DNA of 64,000 nucleotides from P36-A1 sp049478495 (lineage in GTDB: Bacteria; Bacillota_I; Bacilli_A; JAJDGJ01). The notes under the pieces are model-generated. The model was not told the DNA's origin, did not search any database, and worked only from the letters and a program-made list of their open reading frames with translations. The position numbers were made by a program, and so were the translations under genes. Shown piece after piece: positions 15,190 through 24,688 of this stretch (its first letter is position 1; every line of letters begins with the position of its first letter). The DNA is taken from NCBI RefSeq assembly GCF_049478495.1, contig NZ_CP168083.1, positions 496,001 through 560,000 on the forward strand. Reading direction: 5' to 3'.

Positions 15190-15564
15190 ATGGTGGCTAT
15201 AGGGAAATCTTTAGAAGATTATCTTGAAGCTATTTATCGAATAGCTAAAGAAAAAGGTACTGTTAGGTCAATTGATGTTGCAAGATATTTAGGTTTTTCA
15301 AAGCCAAGTGTCTCAATTGCAGTCAAAGAATTGAAAAATAGAGACTTAATAGAAACAGATGAAAATGGTTATTTGCAATTCACTTCTAATGGCTTGATAG
15401 AAGCAGATAAAATTTTTGAAAGACATACATTCTTTAAAAATATGCTAATAAAATGTGGCGTAAATGATCTATTAGCAGAACAAGATGCCTGTAAGCTTGA
15501 ACATGATATAAGTGATGAAAGCTTTCAAAAATTAAAAGAAACATATATTAAAAATCATGAATAA
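15190..15564 (+). CDS. DtxR/MntR-family metal-dependent regulator (short form)
   Basis: Start chosen at ATG 15190 behind AAGGTGG; an upstream in-frame GTG overlaps that site. The 124-residue protein has the DtxR winged helix (SLEDYLEAIYRIAKEKGTVR, then DVARYLGFSKPSVSIAVKEL) and a dimerisation segment with E-x2-C and H residues (LLAEQDACKLEHDIS). It lacks the SH3-like third domain of classical DtxR, as many clostridial IdeR-like proteins do. Its position after an iron transporter operon, and the iron-box-like dyad there, suggest iron or manganese repression of that operon. Confidence 0.82.
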   Translation: MVAIGKSLEDYLEAIYRIAKEKGTVRSIDVARYLGFSKPSVSIAVKELKNRDLIETDENGYLQFTSNGLIEADKIFERHTFFKNMLIKCGVNDLLAEQDACKLEHDISDESFQKLKETYIKNHE

Positions 15565-15569
15565 AATAT

Positions 15570-15602
15570 AAAAGACAATAGCTTATAAAACTATTGTCTT
15601 TT
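15570..15602. terminator. Bidirectional terminator
   Basis: AAAAGACAATAG and CTATTGTCTTTT form a perfect 12-bp stem between two converging genes. Confidence 0.9.
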
Positions 15603-15607
15603 ATATT

Positions 15608-15886
15608 TTAAACAAATTGCTTTTTCCATAAAAACATAATGATTGCTGCTTTGATTGGATAATGCCTTAATGAATCGTTTTTCAAAACGACAATTTTTGA
15701 ATAAGTACACTTTTCTAACCTAATAACATAACTTTTCTTATGTTTAATACTAGAAATATAATGACTTACATTAAAATGATTTTTAAAGAATGCTTTTAAT
15801 TTATGAATACAATAAAAATCAAGTTTCTCATTATGAATTGCTGAAAAAAAGTTTAGACTTTCCATATTTGTTTCAATATCATGCAT
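15608..15886 (-). CDS. Small hypothetical protein (92 aa)
   Basis: A basic 92-residue protein, rich in H, K, Y, F and I, with an AGGAGG site 8 bases before its ATG on the minus strand and a terminator at its end, so it is likely expressed. It shows no signal peptide, metal motif or known domain. An orphan or fast-evolving small protein is the best description. Confidence 0.6.
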   Translation of the reverse strand: MHDIETNMESLNFFSAIHNEKLDFYCIHKLKAFFKNHFNVSHYISSIKHKKSYVIRLEKCTYSKIVVLKNDSLRHYPIKAAIIMFLWKKQFV

Positions 15887-16075
15887 ATGTAATATCCTCC
15901 TACACTTTTTCTTTAGATGTAAAATGATAATAACACTTAATTGCTTAAAAAAGCTAGTACATTGCCTATATAAAAGTTATAACACAAATAATTCAAACCA
16001 TTATCTAAAATATGTATATTTGGACAAATATAAGCTAAATACTATATAAATACTTATATGTATGTCAATTGAAAA

Positions 16076-17569
16076 TTATTTTTTTCTAGTATTAAAAAAG
16101 CCTCTAATTATTGAATTAGTAATCTCTTTTCCAATTTTACCAAGATATTTATTAATAGTATTATTCATTTGTTGTTGTTTCTTGGTATTTTCTTTCTCTA
16201 ATTTTTTTTGTTGTTTCAATTCTTCTTGAGAATTTTGTTCTTTTAGTTTTTCATTTTGAAGTTTTAATTCATTATTTTCATTTTCAGCTTTTATCATTTC
16301 AAAAGCTGAGTTATTATCAATAACATCTTTATATTTAGCATATAAAGGATTACTCATAATTATATTATTGATTATGTTTTGATCTGCAACTCCAATTTTA
16401 CTTTGTGGAGGTAAAACCGTAGCAAACTGACTGATTTGAGGAATACCTTTAGCATCTAAAAAGGAAATTATAGCCTCTCCAGTTCCAAGCTCATTAATTT
16501 TAGTAGCAGTATCAAATTCAGGATTAGCTCTAAAAGACATAGCAGCTGCTTTAACACCTTTTTGTTCTTTTTCAGTATATGCATGTAAAGCATGTTGAAT
16601 CTTATTACCTAATTGGCCTAAAATGCTATCAGGAATATCTGAAGGATTCTGAGTTATAAAAAAGATACCAACACCTTTAGATCTAATTAGCTTGATAATT
16701 TGTGAAATAGTATCTATTAATTGAGATGAAGCATTATTGAATAATAAGTGAGCTTCATCAAAGAAAAAGACTACTTTAGGCTTACTTAAATCACCGACTT
16801 CAGGTAGTGTTTCATATAGTTCAGTTAACAACCATAACATAAAGGTAGAATACAATAAAGGTGAATTAATCAATTTAGTACAATTTAAAATATTAACCAT
16901 ACCAACAGCGTTATTTATTGTTAAAATATCATTGATATCAACTTCAGGATCATTAAAAAATTCATCAGCACCACTTGCTTCTAAATTTACTAAGTATCTT
17001 AAAATAGCCTCTGCACTTTGCTTAGATACTAAACCATAATCATTAACAAATAAATCTGCATTATCTTTAACATATGTAAGTAAAGCTTTTAAATCCTTCA
17101 TATCAATTAATAACATTTTTTTATCATCAGCAATTTTAAAAATAATTTTTAAAATACTAGTTTGAACATCATTAAGTTGTAAAATTCTAGCTAGTAAATC
17201 TGGTCCTAAATCACTTATAGTACTTCTAATAGCAGTACCATCATTTCCATAAACATCCCAAAAAGAAACACTATTAGCTTCAAACTTAAAATCATTAACT
17301 TTAATTTTAGCTAATCGTTCATTTAATTTTTCACTGGCTTCACCAGCAACACTCATACCAGATAAATCACCTTTTATATCTGCTAAAAATACTGGAACGC
17401 CTGCTTTGGAAAAAGACTCAGCTAATACTTGTAAACTAATAGTTTTACCAGTACCTGTTGCTCCACAAATAAGTCCATGTCTATTAGCCATACTTAAATC
17501 TAATAGTATAGGATCTTGTGCCATAGCAAACATAATTTGATTTTCATTTTCTAAATACATATATAACAA
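16076..17569 (-). CDS. HerA-like DUF853 ATPase (YjgR family)
   Basis: The 497-residue protein opens with the DUF853 signature: HGLICGATGTGKTISLQ (Walker A near residue 37) and FLADIKGDLSGM. Walker B is VVFFFDEAHLLF near 270, followed by GVGIFFITQNPSDIPDSILGQLG, typical of FtsK/HerA-type motors. The C-terminal 90 residues are a K, E, Q and N-rich coiled coil. Its cellular role is unknown. It has its own AGAGGGG site and no operon partner. Confidence 0.85.
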   Translation of the reverse strand: MLYMYLENENQIMFAMAQDPILLDLSMANRHGLICGATGTGKTISLQVLAESFSKAGVPVFLADIKGDLSGMSVAGEASEKLNERLAKIKVNDFKFEANSVSFWDVYGNDGTAIRSTISDLGPDLLARILQLNDVQTSILKIIFKIADDKKMLLIDMKDLKALLTYVKDNADLFVNDYGLVSKQSAEAILRYLVNLEASGADEFFNDPEVDINDILTINNAVGMVNILNCTKLINSPLLYSTFMLWLLTELYETLPEVGDLSKPKVVFFFDEAHLLFNNASSQLIDTISQIIKLIRSKGVGIFFITQNPSDIPDSILGQLGNKIQHALHAYTEKEQKGVKAAAMSFRANPEFDTATKINELGTGEAIISFLDAKGIPQISQFATVLPPQSKIGVADQNIINNIIMSNPLYAKYKDVIDNNSAFEMIKAENENNELKLQNEKLKEQNSQEELKQQKKLEKENTKKQQQMNNTINKYLGKIGKEITNSIIRGFFNTRKK

Positions 17570-17640
17570 ACCCCTCTTTTTTTCTTTAATATATAAATAA
17601 TATCATTTATATATTAAAAAAGTCCTAAATTAGATAAAAC

Positions 17641-17669
17641 AAAAAATATTCTAGATTATAGAATATTTT
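17641..17669 (-). terminator. Terminator of the aminotransferase operon
   Basis: AATATTCTA and TAGAATATT form a 9-bp stem. On the minus strand it is followed by a T run and touches the stop codon of the 151-residue gene. Confidence 0.8.
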
Positions 17670-18123
17670 ATTGATAAATATATTTTAATATTAGATTGTT
17701 TGCAGTGTTTTTTATAAACCTTTGTAAATTATCAAGTTTAAAGCTATCATTATCATATTTTAAGGAAATAGCTTCAATAGCATATTCACAAGCTAACATA
17801 ATTTTTTCATTATTGCTAAAAGATTCTAAACAAGTTGCTAAAGTTTTAATAGTATATAATTCTGCTTTATCTAAAGCTTCATTTTCAAGCTTATACACAT
17901 TTTCTATAGCATTATCAATATCAGCTAAAGAATCATTATTTAGAATATATGAGTTTGCAGCAGCAATTGCTTCTTTTATATAAGAGTTATTTCTATCCCT
18001 AAACTGGGTAGCTTTTAATGTGTAAGATGCTAACATAACTGCAAACTGATAAGTAGCTTGTGGTAAGCATTTTGTAAAAGCTTCAACTAGGTTTAAATCA
18101 TTAAGAAATTGTTTGTTATTCAT
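17668..18123 (-). CDS. Hypothetical helical protein (151 aa), coupled to the aminotransferase
   Basis: An all-helical acidic protein with repeated AxxA and leucine patterns and no signal peptide. Its start overlaps the aminotransferase stop by 8 bases (18116-18123), showing translational coupling. The broad look (LPQATYQFAVMLASYTLKATQFRD) is reminiscent of Imm5-like immunity proteins, but this is weak. No function is assigned; a helper of the aminotransferase pathway is possible. Confidence 0.6.
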   Translation of the reverse strand: MNNKQFLNDLNLVEAFTKCLPQATYQFAVMLASYTLKATQFRDRNNSYIKEAIAAANSYILNNDSLADIDNAIENVYKLENEALDKAELYTIKTLATCLESFSNNEKIMLACEYAIEAISLKYDNDSFKLDNLQRFIKNTANNLILKYIYQ

Positions 18124-19303
18124 GTGCTAGCTCCATTTCATTATAATCATTTAATACTGAAATAATATAATCAATTTCTTTAGTGCTAATAGTATATGGA
18201 GGAATAAAGCGAATAGTTTTACCCTTAGAAGTCCCATTAATAATTAAATTATTTCTTAGGCAATAATTTTTTAAGTCATTAAATATTACTTGATAGTTGG
18301 TATTATTTATATCAATTGCACACATTAAACCTAATCCACGAGGATTATTAAATAGCTTTTTATGATAACATAACTCTTTTAATTTTTGTAAAAAGTAATT
18401 ACCATTATCTAAGTTGTTATTTAATAAATTATTTTTTTCAATATAATCAATACCTGCACTTACTATTGATGCAGCATATGGTGCATTTTGATGAGTAGAA
18501 GCAGTTGCTATAGGATCTTGTTCATTTACAAAATTTGCATTAACACTAACTACACTAACAGGATAACCATTTCCTACACCTTTAGCTGAAATGATAATAT
18601 CTGGTACTACATTTATTTGTTGATAATAATACCATTTGCCAGTTCTAGCAAAACCACATTGACTTTCATCAAATATTAATAAAATATGATATTTGTTACA
18701 AATTTCTCTTAAACCTACAAAAAATTCTTGTGGTAAAAAAAGCATACCACCCATGCTGATAATAGGCTCAATAGTAAAACAAGCAACTTGATTAGAACTT
18801 GCTAATAATTCAAATTCTTGTAAAGATGCAGCTACATCACTAGAGTTTAAAGGTGTTGTAATTGTGCTAAATAAATTCTTTTCAAAATTATTACTAATAG
18901 CTAAAAAACTATGATCATTAGTTATAACCATTTTCTTTTTTGTGTAATGTCTAGCATATTTAATAGAAAAATTAATTGCCTCTGAACCAGTTGATAGAAA
19001 AATAGAGCGAGGATTAAATCCTAGCATTATTGAATCTAATTGCTTAGAAGCCTTTAAAACACTTAAAGAGTAACTATATACATTAGTATGTACTAGAGTA
19101 TTATTTACCTTTTCCAATATTTCTTTGAAATATTCATTGCTATGTCCAAATATAGTGCAAAACTGTCCACCATTACAATCGAGTAATTCATTACCATACT
19201 CATCTATTAAATATAGTCCCTTACCACTTTTGATTATGTAATCATCACTATTAATTATTGGTAAAAGGTATTTATTATATTCATTTTTCATACTACTATC
19301 CAT
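18116..19303 (-). CDS. Class III PLP-dependent aminotransferase
   Basis: The 395-residue fold type I enzyme resembles acetylornithine, GABA and related omega-aminotransferases. Visible motifs are the cofactor phosphate loop STGSEAINFSIKYAR, the aspartate in LLIFDESQCGFARTG, the Schiff-base lysine in IISAKGVGNGYP and the conserved THQNAPYA. The substrate is not determined; no arginine-biosynthesis gene is nearby. It is transcribed with a small helical protein. The start at 19303 has AAGAGG seven bases upstream. Confidence 0.85.
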   Translation of the reverse strand: MDSSMKNEYNKYLLPIINSDDYIIKSGKGLYLIDEYGNELLDCNGGQFCTIFGHSNEYFKEILEKVNNTLVHTNVYSYSLSVLKASKQLDSIMLGFNPRSIFLSTGSEAINFSIKYARHYTKKKMVITNDHSFLAISNNFEKNLFSTITTPLNSSDVAASLQEFELLASSNQVACFTIEPIISMGGMLFLPQEFFVGLREICNKYHILLIFDESQCGFARTGKWYYYQQINVVPDIIISAKGVGNGYPVSVVSVNANFVNEQDPIATASTHQNAPYAASIVSAGIDYIEKNNLLNNNLDNGNYFLQKLKELCYHKKLFNNPRGLGLMCAIDINNTNYQVIFNDLKNYCLRNNLIINGTSKGKTIRFIPPYTISTKEIDYIISVLNDYNEMELAHE

Positions 19304-19450
19304 AAAAAAACCTCTTTTCTTATCTAATACTATAGCATATATAAAATAATAATTGTATTAAATAAACTTGATTCTATTACTAATTATAAACATAATTAAT
19401 CATGGTTATGATAGTAATGCTAATAATAAAATTATCCTTTTAGAAAAATA

Positions 19451-19482
19451 AAAAAAGTTGCAACTCTATAGAGTACAACTTT
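19451..19482 (-). terminator. Terminator of the LCP gene
   Basis: An interrupted hairpin (AAAGTTG..ACTC / GAGT.CAACTTT) ten bases past the minus-strand stop, followed on that strand by a T-rich run. Confidence 0.75.
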
Positions 19483-19491
19483 ATTTAAAAA

Positions 19492-21090
19492 TTATTTTGT
19501 TGAAGATTCAACATATTTTTTAAAAGTTCCATTAAATGGTGTCTTTTCCGTTTGTAAGGCATTACTTCCATCACTATTATCTGGTTTTATTGCTGAAACA
19601 GAATAATTTGTAGTTGGAAACTGAGGGTAAGCTTTCTTTAAAGAAACTTTCATACGATAACTAGCATAACTGATATCATCAACAGAAGGATATACTACAG
19701 ATTGTGCATTGACCATTCCAGTGCCACCACCAATATATAACTTTTCAATTGAAATACCATTGTTTAAACCAACTAAGATTTCATATAAAGATATAATATC
19801 ATTTTTAGTTAGATTAGTTCTCATGTTCTTAGAAACACCTGTTAATAAATTATTAATAGTGTCAATATTGTTAATTGATTTAGCTTTTTCTAATATAGCT
19901 TCAATAACAATTTGTTGATTTCGGCCACGATAGAAATCGCCACCATCTTGATTATATCTATTTCTTGCAAAGGCTAAAGCAGACTCACCATCAAAGTGGT
20001 TTACTTTTCCTTCTTCCCAACACATTGTGTCCTTTTTACCTTTAGAATTTTGCTCGCAGACTTTTTCTACGCCTACATTAGCAGTGTTTTTAGGAACATC
20101 AACATCGATACCACCTAAAGCATCAATAATATCAATAACACCTACAAAATTAATTCTAACAGTATAATCAACTTTAATATCATATATAGATTCAAGTGTT
20201 TTTTTAACACAACTAGTCCCACCATAAGCAGCTGCGTGAGTTAATTTATCATAACCATAGCCACCACATTGTATTTGCACATAAGAATCTCTTGGAGTAG
20301 TTAAAGTAGTTACACGACCAGTAGTTGGATCAAAGGTAACCAATACATTTGAATCAGAATTAGATACATCACTAATATCAGAACTTCTACTATCAATTCC
20401 AGATACTAAAATAGTAAAAGGTTCAGTTGTAATATCTTTTGAAGTACTAACAGTTTTTGCAGCTTCAGTTTCTTCAAAAGAAACGACTTCTTTCATATTA
20501 CTAACTGCTTGAGCATTTACCTTTAATAAATCCTCATCAGCTAAGCTTTTAACGCTCATTAAATCAATCTCACCTTTTTCTAAAGCTTTATAAGCATCAG
20601 AAATAGTTGGATATTGTTTAATGTTATCAGTTTTATTCAACTCTTTAACTTTTGCTAAAGCTAAAGAACCATTTTCATAAAATTTAATATTTTGAATACC
20701 AATTTTAGTTTTTTTAGTAATATCATCAACACTAGAAATAGTTGAATCTTTATCAGTAACTAAACTTGTTCGATAAACACCACTTGTATTCATAGCAGCA
20801 AAAGCATTATTATAATTTAACAAGAATTCATTTCCTTTGAAAATTCCAAAACCAACTAGAACAATAAGTATACCTCCAAGAACATTTTTCCATGTAGTAT
20901 TATTGAACTTATTTAACAAGAAAGCAACCAATATATTTATTAGCAATAAAAAGAATGCTAGTATAATTACCTTATTTATAACAGTGAATTTTAAAGATGG
21001 GAATGTGTAAAATACATTTGCTATTGTTAACAGTGATGCTACAACCAAAACGACTTGTATGGCTATCTTTAATTTTTTATTAGTTTGCAT
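19492..21090 (-). CDS. LytR-CpsA-Psr (LCP) family cell-wall glycopolymer ligase
   Basis: The 532-residue membrane protein has three or four N-terminal transmembrane segments (1-95), an extracellular solute-binding-like segment (about 110-200) and then the LCP catalytic domain (from FTILVSGIDSRS, residue 220). LCP hallmarks include TTPRDSYV, HAAAYGG, VDALGGIDVDVP-type sequence and the RxxR motif in ARNRYNQDGGDFYRGRNQQ. These enzymes attach teichoic acids or polysaccharides to peptidoglycan. Two cysteine pairs in the catalytic domain suggest disulfides. The binding site AGGGAGG supports the start. It is monocistronic. Confidence 0.9.
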   Translation of the reverse strand: MQTNKKLKIAIQVVLVVASLLTIANVFYTFPSLKFTVINKVIILAFFLLLINILVAFLLNKFNNTTWKNVLGGILIVLVGFGIFKGNEFLLNYNNAFAAMNTSGVYRTSLVTDKDSTISSVDDITKKTKIGIQNIKFYENGSLALAKVKELNKTDNIKQYPTISDAYKALEKGEIDLMSVKSLADEDLLKVNAQAVSNMKEVVSFEETEAAKTVSTSKDITTEPFTILVSGIDSRSSDISDVSNSDSNVLVTFDPTTGRVTTLTTPRDSYVQIQCGGYGYDKLTHAAAYGGTSCVKKTLESIYDIKVDYTVRINFVGVIDIIDALGGIDVDVPKNTANVGVEKVCEQNSKGKKDTMCWEEGKVNHFDGESALAFARNRYNQDGGDFYRGRNQQIVIEAILEKAKSINNIDTINNLLTGVSKNMRTNLTKNDIISLYEILVGLNNGISIEKLYIGGGTGMVNAQSVVYPSVDDISYASYRMKVSLKKAYPQFPTTNYSVSAIKPDNSDGSNALQTEKTPFNGTFKKYVESSTK

Positions 21091-21338
21091 AACTACCTCC
21101 CTTTAAGTATTATACAAGAATAGACTTATAATGTGTATCTATTTTTGTTAATTGTACATTATAAGTGCATATTTGTATTTACATTAGTAAAAAAAACTTA
21201 ATAACTACAGATTCAAAAGGCATATTTTAGTAGTTATAAAGATATTATAAATAGTTAATGTCATAAAAAAACATTATTAATGCAATGTAACTATTAAGCA
21301 GCTAAATATAGTATAATTAGTATAAGGAGTTGAGAATT

Positions 21339-21446
21339 TTGAATATAAATTTGAAAAAAATAGTAGTTGTAACCTTATTAGTAGTAATAGGAGCTATGAT
21401 TTACATTACTGAAGCCTTTTTAGGGTTAGGATGGGTGAATAAATAA
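21339..21446 (+). CDS. Small membrane protein (35 aa) upstream of pcrA
   Basis: A short frame starts with TTG at 21339, nine bases after AAGGAG, and stops one base before the pcrA ATG. It has a basic N-terminus (NINLKK), one hydrophobic helix (IVVVTLLVVIGAMIYI) and a glycine-rich tail (FLGLGWVNK). The binding site, the single-pass membrane pattern and the tight junction with pcrA argue that it is a real microprotein. Its function is unknown; it may also couple translation into pcrA. Confidence 0.6.
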   Translation: MNINLKKIVVVTLLVVIGAMIYITEAFLGLGWVNK

Positions 21447-21447
21447 T

Positions 21448-23547
21448 ATGAATTTAGAACATTTTAATAAAGCACAACAAGATGCCATAACTTCAACAGA
21501 TCCATATATCAGAGTAATTGCAGGAGCAGGTTCAGGTAAAACCGCAGTACTAACAACTCGTATAGCTTACTTAATACAAGAAAGAAAAGTAAAATCAAAT
21601 AAGATTTTAGCTATTACTTTTACAAATAAAGCAGCAACTGAAATGAAAGATAGAGTATATGACTTGCTTGGCGATCAGCAAAGTGATTTTAAAGGAGTAG
21701 TAGCAACATTTCATGGATTTTGCTTAAGAGTTTTAAAAGAAGATATAAATATGTTAGGTTATCCTAATAATTTTAATATTATTGACCCTGATGATCAAAA
21801 ATCCATTTTGAAAGATATTAATAAAGAGTTAGAATATGATGCAGAAACTTTTAAAGTTAAAGCAATAATATCATATATATCTAACAAAAAAAATAAATAT
21901 AACTTAGAAAAACTAGATGAAAACTTAGAAAGAGTATATGATATTTTTTATGATAAATACGAAAAATATTTACAAGAACATTTCTACTTAGATTTTGATG
22001 ATTTAATAATAAAAGTTGTAAAGTTATTTGAAACAAATGCAGTAATTTTAGAAAAGTGGCGTTATCGTTTTAATTATATTATGGTAGATGAATTTCAAGA
22101 TACAAACTCACAACAATATGAATTAGTTAAAATGCTAGCCTTAGAACAAAACATATTTGTTGTTGGAGATCCAGATCAAAATATATATTCTTGGAGAGGT
22201 GCTAAAATAGAGTATATAATGAATTTTGAAAAAGATTTTAAAAATGCTAAAACAATAAAATTAGAATATAATTATCGTTCATATTCACATATATTAGATA
22301 TAGCAAATGATTTAATACAAAACAATGATAATCGAATTGAAAAGAAATTAATTCCAACATTAGATAGTGAAGATAAAGTAATCCATTTTGTAGCCGATAC
22401 AGCTGAGCAAGAAGCTAATTATGTTGCTGAAAAAATTAATGAAATAATTGCTAATAATGATGGAGTAAATTATAATGATTTTGCGATATTATATCGTTCA
22501 AATTATATATCACGAGTATTTGAACAAAAATTAACTCAAATGAATATAGATTATAAAATATATGGTGGAACTCGCTTTTATGAACGTAAAGAAATAAAAG
22601 ATTTCATTTCTTATTTAAAAGTTATTGATAATGAAGATGAACTAGCTTTAACAAGAATTATTAATGTTCCTAAAAGAAAAATAGGTCCAAAAGCAATTGA
22701 AAAAATTACTAATTATGCTAGAAGTAATAAAATTGGTATGTTTGAAGCATTAAAAAATAACTTGTCTGAAATAAAATTAAGTAAAACACAAGAAAAAAGT
22801 TTGGCTGAATTTGTCGATATTATAAAACAGCAACAAGAAAGTAATGAAGAAGTATTCAGTATGCTAGTTAATATAAATGATAGTGTTAATATACTAGATG
22901 AATATAATTTTCAAAGTTTTGAATATCAAAAAAGAGCAGATAATGTACAAGAGCTTATAAATTATGCTCAAACTATTGATTTAAGTCTTAGTGATTTTTT
23001 ACAAAGTGTTAGCTTAGATACCACTGATGAAAAAGAAGATAGTCCTAAAGTTTCTTTAATGACAATGCATGCTGCTAAAGGTTTAGAATATAAATACGTT
23101 TTTACGGTCTTTTTAAATGATGGAGTATTTCCAAGTTCATATTCAATGGAAAGATTAAATTTTGAAGAAGAAAGAAGACTAGCATATGTTGCATTTACAA
23201 GAGCTAAAAATCAATTGTTTTTAATATCTCATCGTATGAATCAAAATAACTATACTAATGTTTCAAGTAGTGTTTTTGTAAAAGAGATAGATAATGAACA
23301 TTTAGATAAAGAAGGTAAATATAAACAGGATTTACATTTACATACTAATGTAAATGAAATGGAAATGATGAAAAAAAGAAAGAATAACATGAAAGAAAAG
23401 CAAGAGTTTAACAAGGGCGATAAAGTCATACATCCGATATTTAAAAAGGGTGTTATTATTGAAGTTAATGACAACATTGCTAAAATAGCCTTTGAAGCAA
23501 ATGTAGGAATTAAACACATGAATCTAGATTTTATAGAAAAAGCTTAA
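21448..23547 (+). CDS. pcrA: ATP-dependent DNA helicase PcrA/UvrD
   Basis: The 699-residue superfamily 1A 3'-5' helicase begins LEHFNKAQQDAI (Q motif), followed by Walker A AGAGSGKTAVLTTR near residue 26, FTNKAA, Walker B IMVDEFQDTNSQQYELVK, GDPDQNIYSWRGA, NYRS and the C-terminal LMTMHAAKGLEYKYVF and LAYVAFTRAK. The C-terminus ends with the PcrA Tudor-like tail (GDKVIHPIFKKGVIIEV) that binds RNA polymerase. It acts in DNA repair and removes recombinase and RNA polymerase from DNA. Confidence 0.95.
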   Translation: MNLEHFNKAQQDAITSTDPYIRVIAGAGSGKTAVLTTRIAYLIQERKVKSNKILAITFTNKAATEMKDRVYDLLGDQQSDFKGVVATFHGFCLRVLKEDINMLGYPNNFNIIDPDDQKSILKDINKELEYDAETFKVKAIISYISNKKNKYNLEKLDENLERVYDIFYDKYEKYLQEHFYLDFDDLIIKVVKLFETNAVILEKWRYRFNYIMVDEFQDTNSQQYELVKMLALEQNIFVVGDPDQNIYSWRGAKIEYIMNFEKDFKNAKTIKLEYNYRSYSHILDIANDLIQNNDNRIEKKLIPTLDSEDKVIHFVADTAEQEANYVAEKINEIIANNDGVNYNDFAILYRSNYISRVFEQKLTQMNIDYKIYGGTRFYERKEIKDFISYLKVIDNEDELALTRIINVPKRKIGPKAIEKITNYARSNKIGMFEALKNNLSEIKLSKTQEKSLAEFVDIIKQQQESNEEVFSMLVNINDSVNILDEYNFQSFEYQKRADNVQELINYAQTIDLSLSDFLQSVSLDTTDEKEDSPKVSLMTMHAAKGLEYKYVFTVFLNDGVFPSSYSMERLNFEEERRLAYVAFTRAKNQLFLISHRMNQNNYTNVSSSVFVKEIDNEHLDKEGKYKQDLHLHTNVNEMEMMKKRKNNMKEKQEFNKGDKVIHPIFKKGVIIEVNDNIAKIAFEANVGIKHMNLDFIEKA

Positions 23548-23617
23548 AAAACAGTTAAATTATCGAAAATGCTATGTTATAATAAAGAGTGATTATTACA
23601 AACGAGGAGGAATTGTG

Positions 23618-24676
23618 ATGACTTTAAAGAATAAAGTTACTTTAGGCCTAGTAATAGCTAGTTTAGCTACAGGTGTCATTTATGCACAAAATGATACAAC
23701 TATTACAGATGGTGATAAAGAAGTACTTACAGTAAATGGGAATAAAAAAACATCTTTAGATTTATACAATGCAATAGAATTAAATGCAGGGTTTACACCA
23801 GCATTAGAGGTGTTAGATACAAAAGTTCTTGAACAAATCTACAAAGATGATTCAAGATTAGCAGCAGTAGTTAATGATAAATATAAAGAAGCAGAAGAAA
23901 CAGCAAAATCTTCAGACAGTACAATGGCAAAGGAATATGAAATATATAGTGCAACAAATAAAGATGAATATATTAAAAATTCTGGAATTAGATTAGCAGC
24001 ACTAAGAAAATTAGCTGCAATTGATCAAGCAGAAAAAGCAATATTTTCAAAAGCTCAAATGCAATATGTCTATGATAATTATTTTTCAGGTACTGGAGAA
24101 ATTTTTAACATTTTAATATCTCCTGCAGTGTCTGCAGCTGATTATGGTAATGAAGAGACAATTTCAAAAGCTAAAGCTGAAGCATTAAAAACAGCAGAAC
24201 AAGTTATCAGTGAAATAAATGCAGGAACAATATCATTTCAAGATGCAGTAAAGAAATATAGTAGTAATAAAATAAATGATAATGGTTCTTTAGGAAAATA
24301 CAATGTAAATTCAGCAAGGGAAGCTGGATTAAATAAAGGTATAATAAATGCAGCATTTTCATTAGAAGATGGCAAAGCTAGTAAAGTTATTGCTACTGAA
24401 AATGGATATGAAATAGTAATGATTAAATACTCAGAAGCAAAGAAAACATATGAAGAATTAGAAAAACAAGTTGCTAGTAAATTATATGATATATATTCAA
24501 CAGAAAATACAAATGTTGAAAAATATGTCTTAGATTTATTTAGATCTGATAATAAAATATCATTTAATGATAATGCTTATTCAAAAGAATATGCATCAAG
24601 TGTAATCGATAATAGAGTAAACTATCAACAGTTTGATCCAAACAATGCTTCAAGCGGATACGACTTTGGATACTAG
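23618..24676 (+). CDS. PrsA/SurA-like secreted foldase with parvulin domain
   Basis: Start at ATG 23618, seven bases after GAGGAGG (a GTG one codon earlier overlaps). The 352-residue protein has a signal peptide without lipobox (LGLVIASLATGVIYAQ), a SurA-like helical N-domain and a parvulin-type rotamase domain (about residues 155-285, GEIFNILISPA... GSLGKYNVNSAREAGLNKGI...ATENGYEIVMI). It probably folds exported proteins at the outer face of the membrane. It is first in a three-gene operon of exported proteins. Confidence 0.8.
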   Translation: MTLKNKVTLGLVIASLATGVIYAQNDTTITDGDKEVLTVNGNKKTSLDLYNAIELNAGFTPALEVLDTKVLEQIYKDDSRLAAVVNDKYKEAEETAKSSDSTMAKEYEIYSATNKDEYIKNSGIRLAALRKLAAIDQAEKAIFSKAQMQYVYDNYFSGTGEIFNILISPAVSAADYGNEETISKAKAEALKTAEQVISEINAGTISFQDAVKKYSSNKINDNGSLGKYNVNSAREAGLNKGIINAAFSLEDGKASKVIATENGYEIVMIKYSEAKKTYEELEKQVASKLYDIYSTENTNVEKYVLDLFRSDNKISFNDNAYSKEYASSVIDNRVNYQQFDPNNASSGYDFGY

Positions 24677-24688
24677 GGGGAAAGATAA

